Shown here in pieces: positions 8,862 through 17,230 of a DNA stretch of 46,681 bases (positions are counted from its first letter, which is position 1; each line of letters begins with the position of its first letter). This DNA is from Candidatus Sumerlaeota bacterium (GTDB lineage: Bacteria > Sumerlaeota > Sumerlaeia > MWCT01 > JAUWMI01). The position numbers and the translations under genes are program-made. A model generated the notes under the pieces. That model had not been told where the DNA came from. It made no database searches and saw nothing but the letters and a program-made list of their open reading frames with translations. The stretch spans positions 1 through 46,681 of the forward strand of contig JAUWMI010000034.1 in NCBI GenBank assembly GCA_030613245.1, written 5' to 3'.

Positions 8862-8889
8862 GTAGGGGCACGCAGCAGCGTGCCCCTAC
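8862..8889. repeat. GTAGGGGCACGC palindrome between convergent genes
   Basis: GTAGGGGCACGC (8862-8873) and GCGTGCCCCTAC (8878-8889) form a perfect 12-bp stem with loop AGCA. A second stem, CGAGGC (8835-8840) with GCCTCG (8848-8853), lies just before it. Lying between two convergent stop codons, the hairpins could help end transcription both ways, but there is no clear T-run. Confidence 0.75.
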
Positions 8890-8916
8890 CTGGAAAACTT
8901 GTCCGCCGAAGGCGGA

Positions 8917-11286
8917 TCAGGGTAAGGCTGGAAGTTCGAGGGTCTCGATTGTAGCGCGGTCGAGGATGAGGGTCGCGGTTGGTGCATCTTCGGGTGAAAA
9001 GTTGAGTATGTCGAAGGAAACAATTAGCCCTTTGCCAACGCAATTGGCTGGAGGCAAGAAATAGAGCCGGTCATAGGTAGTGTTTGTGGTGCCTGGGGAA
9101 TTTGCTCCATCGCCTGAGCTTGAGATTTCGAGGGTGCGCGCGGCTTGCATATTCGCGGTGTTGAACCGTAGGCGCATCTGCGGCACACGACTTCGCTCAG
9201 TTTCGTCTGTTCGCACCTCAAACGTCCCGCGATACAGACGATCCGCTTCAACAATTATATCTACTCCATCGCTATGCCAGAACCCGAACGTATTCGTGTT
9301 TGTCGCTGATCGAAGATGGAGCGCTCCCTCATCCCAGATAAACTCAGGATCAGTAAATGCAAATGTACCATCACCGGGGAACCAGAATTCCTGACTCGTC
9401 TCAAAATCATAGCTCCAGGTGATTGTCGTAGATCCATCCAGCGTATCCAGTCTGAAGCGCTCAACCAGTACGCTCTCCAGACAGAGTTCTGCCCATGCTG
9501 CATCGTAAGGGTTAAAGTTGAGCAGGTCAAAGGCAAGCATACAAAAGTCATCATTAGCTGGCGGGACGAAATAAAGGTCGTAAGTTGTCCCCTCGGGTGT
9601 AGGCGATGCGCCGCCGTCGCCATTGCTATCAATGGTAATGCAATCCGCCTGTTGAAAGTTTCTGGAATTCACGCGCAGACGAATCTGCGGCACAATTTCC
9701 GGCTGCGCCATATCAGTCGAAACCGTAAACCGCGCGCGATAAAGATACCCTTCGCTCACCGGAATAGCATTTCCCGGACTAACCCAGAAGCCGAAGGTGT
9801 TCATATTGTTCTGCGAAATCAATTTCAGGCTTCCCGGCTCAAACACCCACTCCGGCGCCGAAAATACCTCCGCTGTACCAGTTGTCCATCCTTCGTCGTC
9901 CGTGATGAAATCATATATAGCAATATAGGCAGTGCCGATGAATTCATCAGCCCCGATATCAAAGTCTGAGCCGTCTCCGCGTGGTTCGGCGATACTATCG
10001 TAGCCTCTTGGATCGCCATCAAAATCCTGGGTTAGGTCGCTAACGTAGCAGCCCGCATCGATGCATAAAGAGGTCGGCTTCAGATGGAAATCACCGTTGT
10101 CAGGGTCAACTAATTGGGGATCAGAGGAAATATTTCCGGTTCCTCCCCCGGTCCAATCCTGAATGCAACTGTATGAAGGCGTTGAGCAACCATCAAGTTG
10201 GGCATCTGATAAGGCAGTATTTTGCCAGATAATACAGTTTCTGATGGTGCCATTGCAACCGATGAGCCCACCGCCCTGGCCAGTCCCCGAAACTGTGTTG
10301 CCGTAAATGGTATTATTCTGGATTGTACCGTCACACCCGACGAGCCCAGCACCAGTGCCGTACATGCCCGACACCCAGTTTCCAGAAATTATATTGTTCT
10401 GAATGGTGCCGTTGCAATTATAGAAACCGCCGCCCACACCATTCTGAATTCCATTACTGTAATTTTCTAAGACCCTATTGTTCTTGATTGTGCCATCACA
10501 GCCGTTAAGTCCTCCGCCGGCGCAGACATATGCATGCGCTCTGTTTCGCTTGATGGTATTGTTCTGAATAGCACCGTCGCAGTCGTACAGCCCGCCGCCC
10601 CATTGTGCCGAGTTGCTGGAGATGGTATTGTCCTGAATCATGCCGTTACAATTGTATAGCGCGCCGCCCCGTCGTGCCGAGTTGCCTGAGATAGTATTGT
10701 TCTTGATGCTGCCGTCGCAGTTGTAAAGCCCGCCGCCCTCGGAATTTGAATAAGATGAGTTACCCGAGATAGTATTGTTCTGAATGGTGCCGTCGCAATC
10801 GTAGAGCCCGCCACCATATTCAGCCTTGTTGCCAGAGATGGTATTGTTCTGAATCGTAGCGGGTGTGCCGAAGGCACTGATTCCACCGCCTCTGGTAGCC
10901 CTACCGTTAGTGAGAGTAAAACCGGATAGGACGCAAGGGGGTTTGGCTCTTGCCCAGAACCGCACGACGGGGCCAGTTCTTTGCCCATTTATGATGGTGC
11001 TGGCAACAACATCGGGGTCCGTTGGGTCGGTGGAGCGAAGGATGATGTTCTTGCCCGGAAAGTAGATGTTCTCATAATAGGTACCCGGCGAGACGATGAT
11101 TTCGTCCCCGTCAGCGGATGCGTCCATGGCTGCTTGAATTGTTGAATAATCTTGAGGAACCTTAATTACCGCTGCAGGGGATACCAGGGAGAAGCCAAGG
11201 AAGCAGATTAGCGCTAGAAGAATTGGTATTTGGAGCAAAGCCGGTTTGCATATTACCAATCGGCTCTGAGAACGAAGCTTCTGCAT
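8917..11286 (-). CDS. Secreted Cys-ladder beta-helix protein with tandem C-terminal domains
   Basis: A 789-residue exported protein. The signal peptide (ILLALICFLGFSLVSPAA) ends near residue 39. Next is a parallel beta-helix entry region (KVPQDYSTIQAAMDASADGD, IIVSPGTYYENI), as in DUF1565/polymorphic outer-membrane-type proteins. Residues ~150-355 are eight irregular repeats of 23-28 residues of the form GGGLYDCDGTIQNNTISGN, each with one Cys at the same place (C164, 190, 213, 236, 263, 291, 318, 344). A short region with FDIGADEF follows. From ~456 to the end are two copies of the ~160-residue domain shared with the neighbouring proteases (motifs [42 protein letters not shown]). The start is ATG 11286: GAGGGGG lies 7 nt upstream, so the more distal TTG at 11301 is rejected. 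The function is unknown; binding or cell-surface display is plausible. Confidence 0.82.
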   Translation of the reverse strand: MQKLRSQSRLVICKPALLQIPILLALICFLGFSLVSPAAVIKVPQDYSTIQAAMDASADGDEIIVSPGTYYENIYFPGKNIILRSTDPTDPDVVASTIINGQRTGPVVRFWARAKPPCVLSGFTLTNGRATRGGGISAFGTPATIQNNTISGNKAEYGGGLYDCDGTIQNNTISGNSSYSNSEGGGLYNCDGSIKNNTISGNSARRGGALYNCNGMIQDNTISSNSAQWGGGLYDCDGAIQNNTIKRNRAHAYVCAGGGLNGCDGTIKNNRVLENYSNGIQNGVGGGFYNCNGTIQNNIISGNWVSGMYGTGAGLVGCDGTIQNNTIYGNTVSGTGQGGGLIGCNGTIRNCIIWQNTALSDAQLDGCSTPSYSCIQDWTGGGTGNISSDPQLVDPDNGDFHLKPTSLCIDAGCYVSDLTQDFDGDPRGYDSIAEPRGDGSDFDIGADEFIGTAYIAIYDFITDDEGWTTGTAEVFSAPEWVFEPGSLKLISQNNMNTFGFWVSPGNAIPVSEGYLYRARFTVSTDMAQPEIVPQIRLRVNSRNFQQADCITIDSNGDGGASPTPEGTTYDLYFVPPANDDFCMLAFDLLNFNPYDAAWAELCLESVLVERFRLDTLDGSTTITWSYDFETSQEFWFPGDGTFAFTDPEFIWDEGALHLRSATNTNTFGFWHSDGVDIIVEADRLYRGTFEVRTDETERSRVPQMRLRFNTANMQAARTLEISSSGDGANSPGTTNTTYDRLYFLPPANCVGKGLIVSFDILNFSPEDAPTATLILDRATIETLELPALP

Positions 11287-11414
11287 TTTAATCCCCCTCA
11301 AAAAGCCTGATTCTTGGGAATTCGCTTCTCCAGATTTCTTATTTCACTGCTCCCAAACAGAATCAAGTTTTTTCGCAGATAATCTGAATGGCGAGTGTGA
11401 GAGGAAAACCAGTA

Positions 11415-11436
11415 GGGGCACGCTGCAGCGTGCCCC
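11415..11436. repeat. Perfect 22-bp palindrome, GTAGGGGCACGC type
   Basis: The 22-bp palindrome has GGGGCACGC arms and a TGCA centre, flanked by GTA and TTTAC. It lies between the truncated matrixin gene and the beta-helix gene. The sequence after it (AACTTGTCCGCCGAAG) also follows the palindrome at 8862-8889, so the repeat and the 3' ends of the two genes are duplicated together. Confidence 0.75.
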
Positions 11437-11479
11437 TTTACGTGCGAAACTTGTCCGCCGAAGCTAAGGCGGAGGCGGA

Positions 11480-14400
11480 TCACGGTAAGGCTGGGGGTGA
11501 GAGAATTTCGATTATTGCCCGGTCGAGGATCAGGCTCGCGGTTGCGGCGTCTGCGGGGTTGAAGCTCAGTATGTCAAAGGAGATAAGTAAGTCTTCGCCG
11601 ACGCAGTTCGATGGTGGCAAGAAGTAGAGCCTGTCATATGTTGTGTTTGTGGTGCCCGGGGAATTTGCCCCGTCACCAATGCTTGAAATGCCGAAGGTGT
11701 GCGAGGCTTGAAAATTCCCGGTGTTATACCGCAGCCGCATCTCTGGAACCAGCGCCGGGTTGGTCACGTCGGTACGCACTTCGAATGTCCCCCGCTAGAG
11801 TTTGTTCGCCTCAATAGTTATATCCGCCGGATGGTTTCCCCAGAAGCCAAACGTATTCGTGTTGGTTATTGCCCGCAGCTCAAGCGCACCGCTAGAATAG
11901 ATATACTGCGGCGGGCCGAACGCTATCGGTGCGCCTCCGGTTGTCCAGCCGTCCTGGCTCAGCTCGAACGTGTAATCCTGAACAACTGTCGGAGTTGAGA
12001 GCGAATCCAGGGCAAAGCGATCAACAGTAACCGTATCCAGCGAAAGTTCTGCCGTTGCCGCATCGTTGGGATTAAAGTTAAGCAGGTCGAATGCAAGCAT
12101 AGCGGCAGTATCATTTGCCGGTGGCACAAAGTAGAGGTCGTAATCCGTGCCCGACGGAACGGGAGACGCACCGCCGGCACCCGCGCTCTCGATCGAGAGC
12201 ACATCATATTGCTGCAGATTCAGCGAGTTTGCGCGAAGGCGTATCTGCGGAACAAGTAGTTGATCCGTTATATCGGTCGAGACCGTGAACCGGGCGCGAT
12301 AGAGATAATCCGCATCCGCAGGGATTGCATCCTGTGGGCTCTGCCAGAAGCCGAACGTATTCGTATTCGTTGATGAGGTGATCTTCAGGTAGTCGGGTGC
12401 CCATGAGAAACCAGGCACACTAAAGGCAACCGGCGCGCTACCGCTGGTCCACTCCTCACGAACCGGGACAAAGTCAAAGACAATCTGCCACGGTGTAGGT
12501 GAGGGTGTGGGCGTTGGAGTCGGGGTAGCTGTGGTTGTTGGCGTAGGGGTTGGAGTTGGAGAACTAGTTGGCGACGGTGTCGGAGTTGGAGTTGGAGTAG
12601 ACGTCGGGCTAGCCGTAGGTGTAGCGGTCGGGGTTGGAGTCGGCGTTGGGGTAGCCGTAGGTGTTGGGGTCGGAGTAGGAGTAGGTGTTGAAGTAGCTTC
12701 TGTGAGCTCAAATGCCATATCCATGGATAGTCCCTCAAGACGATGTCCGGGCGGCCAGCGTAACTCTATCCAGGGTTCACCAACAGTCAAGCAAAGACTT
12801 CGGTCGTAACCGGTAGCGTTGAGAGTAGCTCCATCCCACTGGTAGCTTGCCCCGTCGCCGGTTCCGCTACTCATCCACAGAAACCAGCAGTAGGGCTGAC
12901 CCGGTTCCTTGTGTCCTTCAATGGAAATCCAAGCTTCAGAGACATTAACAGGGGGGACAAGATCCGCTTCGAAATACCAGAGAGGGAACCCCGCAAAAAT
13001 TTCTCCTGTGTCTGATTTACCAGGGTGAACCACGCGAGTTGCCAGCACAGTGCCAGTGTCAGGTACTCCTCCACCAGTATCTGGATAGAACTTGATGGTA
13101 TAATCAACATCCTTGTCGCACAGAGACCAGCCGCCATCAGAATCTGCGATTAAACCCCACCAGTGAACATCATGCATGGGTGCAGTAAGACCGGAGAAGT
13201 ATTCGTATACCACGTATGAACTTGCCAAATCGCTGACGGCTGCGGACCAAGAGCCGCCTGAATCATGACTATTTTGTCCATATAAGGTGTCGGAGGGACA
13301 CTCAAGTGGGTCGGGCGTTTCAGTTGATGAGGTTACTGCATCGTCGTTCCAGTGGAATTCGGAATTTTTCCAACCCCAGGCATAGTCGGGAGTGGGACTC
13401 GCAAATACCGCCTGAATATTGAGGAAATATTTGTTGCCTGCTTCCTGGGCCCATGGAATAGAAAGATCCTGGTCATAGACGTATTCATGCTCCCACTCTC
13501 CTGGTGGAGCATCCCACAGTGGCACAACACCGTACCATTCCTCTGTAAACTCAGTGCAGATCTCTTCCCAGATCAGGTCGCCTGGCATACTGTAAGGTGG
13601 ACCGGCGAGATATTCGTGCCAGCTGAGGATAAACGCAGACGGACGCATAGTGGGCGGCGGAACCGGGTTAGGCAAAAGATCCTCCCAGCCTATGTAAGAA
13701 CCCCACCAGCGGACATGAATAATGGGAAGTCCAGTGGTGCATTCCCAGTCATCGGCGACAATATAGTACGGGAATCCACCCTCCGAAGTCCAGGATGGTA
13801 CATCAAAACCATCTGTCATATTGGGTGGTTGTGACCATTTACGCTCTCCGCAGTCAATCTCTAAGACATATTGCCAGGGTCCGGGACAGGGATAACCGGA
13901 GAAGACCTGGGGTGCCACGAACAGCCAATGGACCCCTGGTCCCAGATAAGCTTGCACAGAGATCTCCTCACACGGGTCACCCATTGCGTAAGGGTCTAAA
14001 GATCCTATAACATCTGCACAATCGCCCGAACCAGGTGGGTTCGTTTCAACGAACCCTAGTATCACAGGAAATTCTGCCGTAACGGTAAGTGTGACGGTGG
14101 TGGGTTCAGTCAGCACTATTTCATACCAGTCCGTATCGCGTACGCTGCCATCCGCCCAGGCTAAGCCGCAAATGACATCTTGGCAAGCAACCTGAGAGAA
14201 GGTAGGTGTTGTCATGTTGCATCCGCCGTTGGTGTCGGCACCGCAGGGTTCATTCTCCATACTGGCCCCTGGTGGACATTCCACAGTACAAGTTGGAGTT
14301 GGTGTAGGTGTCGGTGTTGATGTACCGGTTGGAGTTGGCGTAGGTGTCGGTGTAGGGGATGTAGTGGTGGTTATGTACGCAATGATATTCTGAAGCAGAA

Positions 14401-15823
14401 GTTGGTTACTGCCATAAGTGATGGGATAGTCCGAGCCAGCACCAGAATCTTCCCATAAACTTGAGTCACTCACAATAACGACATTAGCTGCCCCGGCAGT
14501 GCCATTGACGGCTGCAAGAGCGTCATCTGCTCCCCCGCCGGTGGTAAGGTCTATAGCAGGAGCAACGATAGAAACCAGACGGCGCTGATAATCGACTCCA
14601 ATAGAAGAAATACCAGTGGTGACGTCGTGTGCTACGAAAGTACTAATTACGTGCCCACTTGCTTCTGAGGCTGATGAGGCAAACATTACTCCATAGGGTG
14701 CCGCAAGTAAATCGAGGTTGCTGACGAGTGCATCGCTACCACTTCCCCCGTCTGCCACGATGAGAAGACCGTTTCCATTATTGACAAAATTATGAATAGC
14801 TGTGATCTCACTGGTCGAAAAAGGTCCAGGGCTATTCTGAGTGTAGGGCTGTTTGAGAATCAATGCATTCAAGCCCGTGAGGTCTCCTGACTCGAAAGAA
14901 GACTTTTGTACAATGGTGTGTCCAGCTGCAATGATCGTTGCTCGAAACGTATCGAAGTCAGACCCAGTTGCCAAAAAGGCTGTAGAATCATAACCGTGTC
15001 GGTCATCCACACCAATTACCGCAGTTCCTGTTGGCGTCGGTGTTGGAGTTGCGGTCGCAGTTCCTGTCGGAGTAGGCGTAGGTGTCGCCGTTGATGTACC
15101 AGTTGGGGTCGGTGTAGGCGTAGGAGTCGGCGTAGCTGATGGCGTTGGCGTGGGACTTGGCGTTGGCGTTGGGGTTACCACAGCGCCATAAAGAAATTGT
15201 GCGCCGTTAATATCGTCCGAGTGCAGGGTTTGTTTCTTGGTCTCACCAGAGTTTATGTACCCATACATTGTCTTTTCCGCGTCGCCAAGGTCGTAAAGGT
15301 CTAACAACACCAAAGAATGGCCCGTCTCATGGGTCGCTACATTTTCTACATCCATTTTACCACTCTCACCGCTGGAAGACCATGTCCAGTCCTCTCCGTT
15401 GTAAATTATATCAGAGTCAGTGACCCAGGTTTCGGAAACATTCCAAGAATACCAATAGCTATTAATAGCTATTGTGCCACTGCCAGCTCCAGTGACGGTA
15501 GTCCAATTGGTTTCGCACCACACGTTTATATTTATACCATTATTTACGCCCCAATCAGCGGGCACATAGCTGCCAGTACCGCCATAGGTCCAATCTATTC
15601 CGCAGTAATTTTCCCACGTTTGATATGCAGTCTGAATGGCAGTAAACTCACTGGTAGTATCCGGAGTCCCGGTATTATCGATTCTAAAAGTTACCGGGAT
15701 GTCTGCAGAGCGCCATTTGACAGGACGGTTGTATGTGGGGTCATATTTAAGCAGGTAAGCAAAACTAGAGGCAACTAATAGAAAAGTCATGAGGAGCATA
15801 AAAGCTACAGTCTTAGATTTCAT
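11480..15823 (-). pseudogene. Secreted matrixin-type metalloprotease, multidomain, with in-frame TAG
   Basis: The gene reads 1342 codons from ATG 15823 to TAG at 11797-11795, then 105 more sense codons in the same frame to a stop at 11480. Layout: signal peptide (1-22); matrixin zinc protease domain with H165-E166-x-x-H169-x5-D175 ([11 protein letters not shown]) and Met-turn M186; Thr-Pro linker; a GATase/DUF4350-like region ([10 protein letters not shown]-type opening, [10 protein letters not shown]); second linker; a Cys-rich prepeptidase-C-terminal-like region (residues ~525-680); a further beta-rich region ([20 protein letters not shown]); third Thr-Pro linker; then from ~1112 two copies of the shared ~160-residue C-terminal domain. 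TAG falls in the second copy between ANKL and RGTFEVRTD, where other copies have LYR, so it replaces an invariant Tyr. Genuine genes here also end in TAG, so general recoding is unlikely. Either a recent nonsense mutation, a sequencing error or read-through explains it. A truncated but exported protease would still contain the catalytic domain. Confidence 0.8.
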
Positions 15824-15863
15824 CTCATTTCGCCCCTTTCTAATCCCAGCAGGTATCTTTATT

Positions 15864-16448
15864 TCATTTCTCTTGCTTATTAATAATTTCCTCTACGTTT
15901 TTCACAAAATCTTCCAGCGGTACTCTATATTCCTTCACTTCTCTGATCTTTAGTGTTTCCGGATCAGCCAGAATTTTCGCAGCACCTTTAATCATCTTCT
16001 TTGCGCTCTCTTTGTCTTCGATTATCGAAAATTTACCCTGGAAATCGGCGGTTACTTTGAAAATATCAATCTCTTTTTCTTTTTGGAGAAAAAGAAGGAC
16101 TTCTTCATCGACGTCAAACCTTGGGGTATCAGAGCGACCCATTCCAACTCCGGTACCGTCGCTTCTAGCTATTTCGCCGCCAGGATACTGTACTATTATA
16201 GATTTTTCCGCTTTACCTTTGACAGCTTTATCAATCTTTATAGTCACATCAGTAACAATGGCAGTCTTGTCCTTGTTCCAGTGGGAAGTCGTTTCAACTA
16301 CTTTTCCAGTAATTATATCCGTTGACTCCTTCACTAGCTTATCAAGGTCGTATTCCACCATTAAGGCCTGGCAGCTGAGTGTAGTGATCACAAAGAAAAA
16401 GACAATCAGGCCATAAGTACAGGGTAGATTTTTTTCTAAACAGCGCAT
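15864..16448 (-). CDS. Small secreted protein upstream of the matrixin protease
   Basis: A 194-residue exported protein. Hydrophobic segment ~11-29 ([20 protein letters not shown]) is a signal peptide. The mature part begins [20 protein letters not shown], followed by [21 protein letters not shown] and [14 protein letters not shown]. This beta-rich pattern (a surface exposed ITGKV strand, then KG and a GEEVLLFL-like strand) is one I recall as a hypothetical family often encoded beside matrixin genes; that link is recollection, not a search. The start is supported by AAGGAGGCGATCT just before ATG. It is 40 bp upstream of the matrixin gene on the same strand, so co-transcription is likely. Possible roles are inhibitor, chaperone or partner of the protease. 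Confidence 0.75.
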   Translation of the reverse strand: MRCLEKNLPCTYGLIVFFFVITTLSCQALMVEYDLDKLVKESTDIITGKVVETTSHWNKDKTAIVTDVTIKIDKAVKGKAEKSIIVQYPGGEIARSDGTGVGMGRSDTPRFDVDEEVLLFLQKEKEIDIFKVTADFQGKFSIIEDKESAKKMIKGAAKILADPETLKIREVKEYRVPLEDFVKNVEEIINKQEK

Positions 16449-16834
16449 TTTAGATCGCCTCCTTCGTGGACTTTTTTGTATTTTTTTGGTGACTAAGAAC
16501 CCTTAATCCTTAAGCCAGAAAATGTAACAACGAATCTATTTTTCAAATTCTGCATTGTCCTATTTCCCCCTTTCTTCCGGCAAACTGTGCATACATTGAA
16601 AATAAGTGTCAAACGAAAAATTAATTCGGCAGACAAAAAGTAGGATTCGCGTTGCCTGGTTCGCGGGAGAGAAAAAAAATAGCAGCCCCCTTCCACTGCC
16701 TGACAAGAGAACATCATGTCTCCAGTGTACCGTCAACTCTGCAATGATGCATGTAACGCCGCCCGCAATCCCTCCTCTGTACATCGCTCTATGCAGATAC
16801 GGGTACCTGGAGCCCGCATCGCTTTAAAATAAGA

Positions 16835-17088
16835 GGCTCTTTGTCAAATGAGTTAGCGTTCTTTGATCGTAACAATCGTAACAATAGAAAAAGGTCGGCT
16901 GAATAGTAGGGGCGTTTAATTAAACGCCCCTACTCGTCCTGTTGGCTGGTGAAGAGGGAATACACAGCAGGCACATTACGTAATGAAGCACACATCCAAG
17001 CAACTGCCGTACTCCTGCCGAGATATGAAAACACTAAAGTTATTCAATGCATCAGAGGCTTTCTTGCTAACCTATCTGACAAAGAGCC
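16835..17088 (+). repeat. Complete MITE-like element (254 bp)
   Basis: The left end GGCTCTTTGTCAAATGAG (16835-) and right end, whose reverse complement is GGCTCTTTGTCAGATAGG, match at 20 of 23 positions when extended through GTTAGC. The interior carries the perfect 28-bp GTAGGGGCG/TTTAATTAAA palindrome (16906-16933). The element is the near-identical counterpart of 1-176. No obvious target duplication and no transposase. Other parts of the 16449-17230 gap show nothing beyond the palindrome at 17166. Confidence 0.85.
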
Positions 17089-17165
17089 AAATAAAAAATC
17101 AGGTAAAAGATTTTAAGTCTATCTCTTACCTGACGTGATCATTGTATCCAGTTTTTTTCAGCCAA

Positions 17166-17192
17166 GTAGAGCGTATTGTAATACGCCCCTAC
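17166..17192. repeat. GTAG...CCCCTAC palindrome, GCGTATTGTAATACGC type
   Basis: GCGTATTGTAATACGC with a CCCTAC right arm; the left arm is decayed (GTAGA). It is the same inner sequence class as 20742-20769. Confidence 0.65.
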
Positions 17193-17230
17193 TCAGTATC
17201 CCGCGGTTAGCTCAATTGATTTCGACTATA

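Noticed and set aside
12507-12809. Plus-strand Gly-Val repeat open frame
   Set aside because: It is the antisense of the Thr-Pro linker of the matrixin and follows automatically from the repeat.
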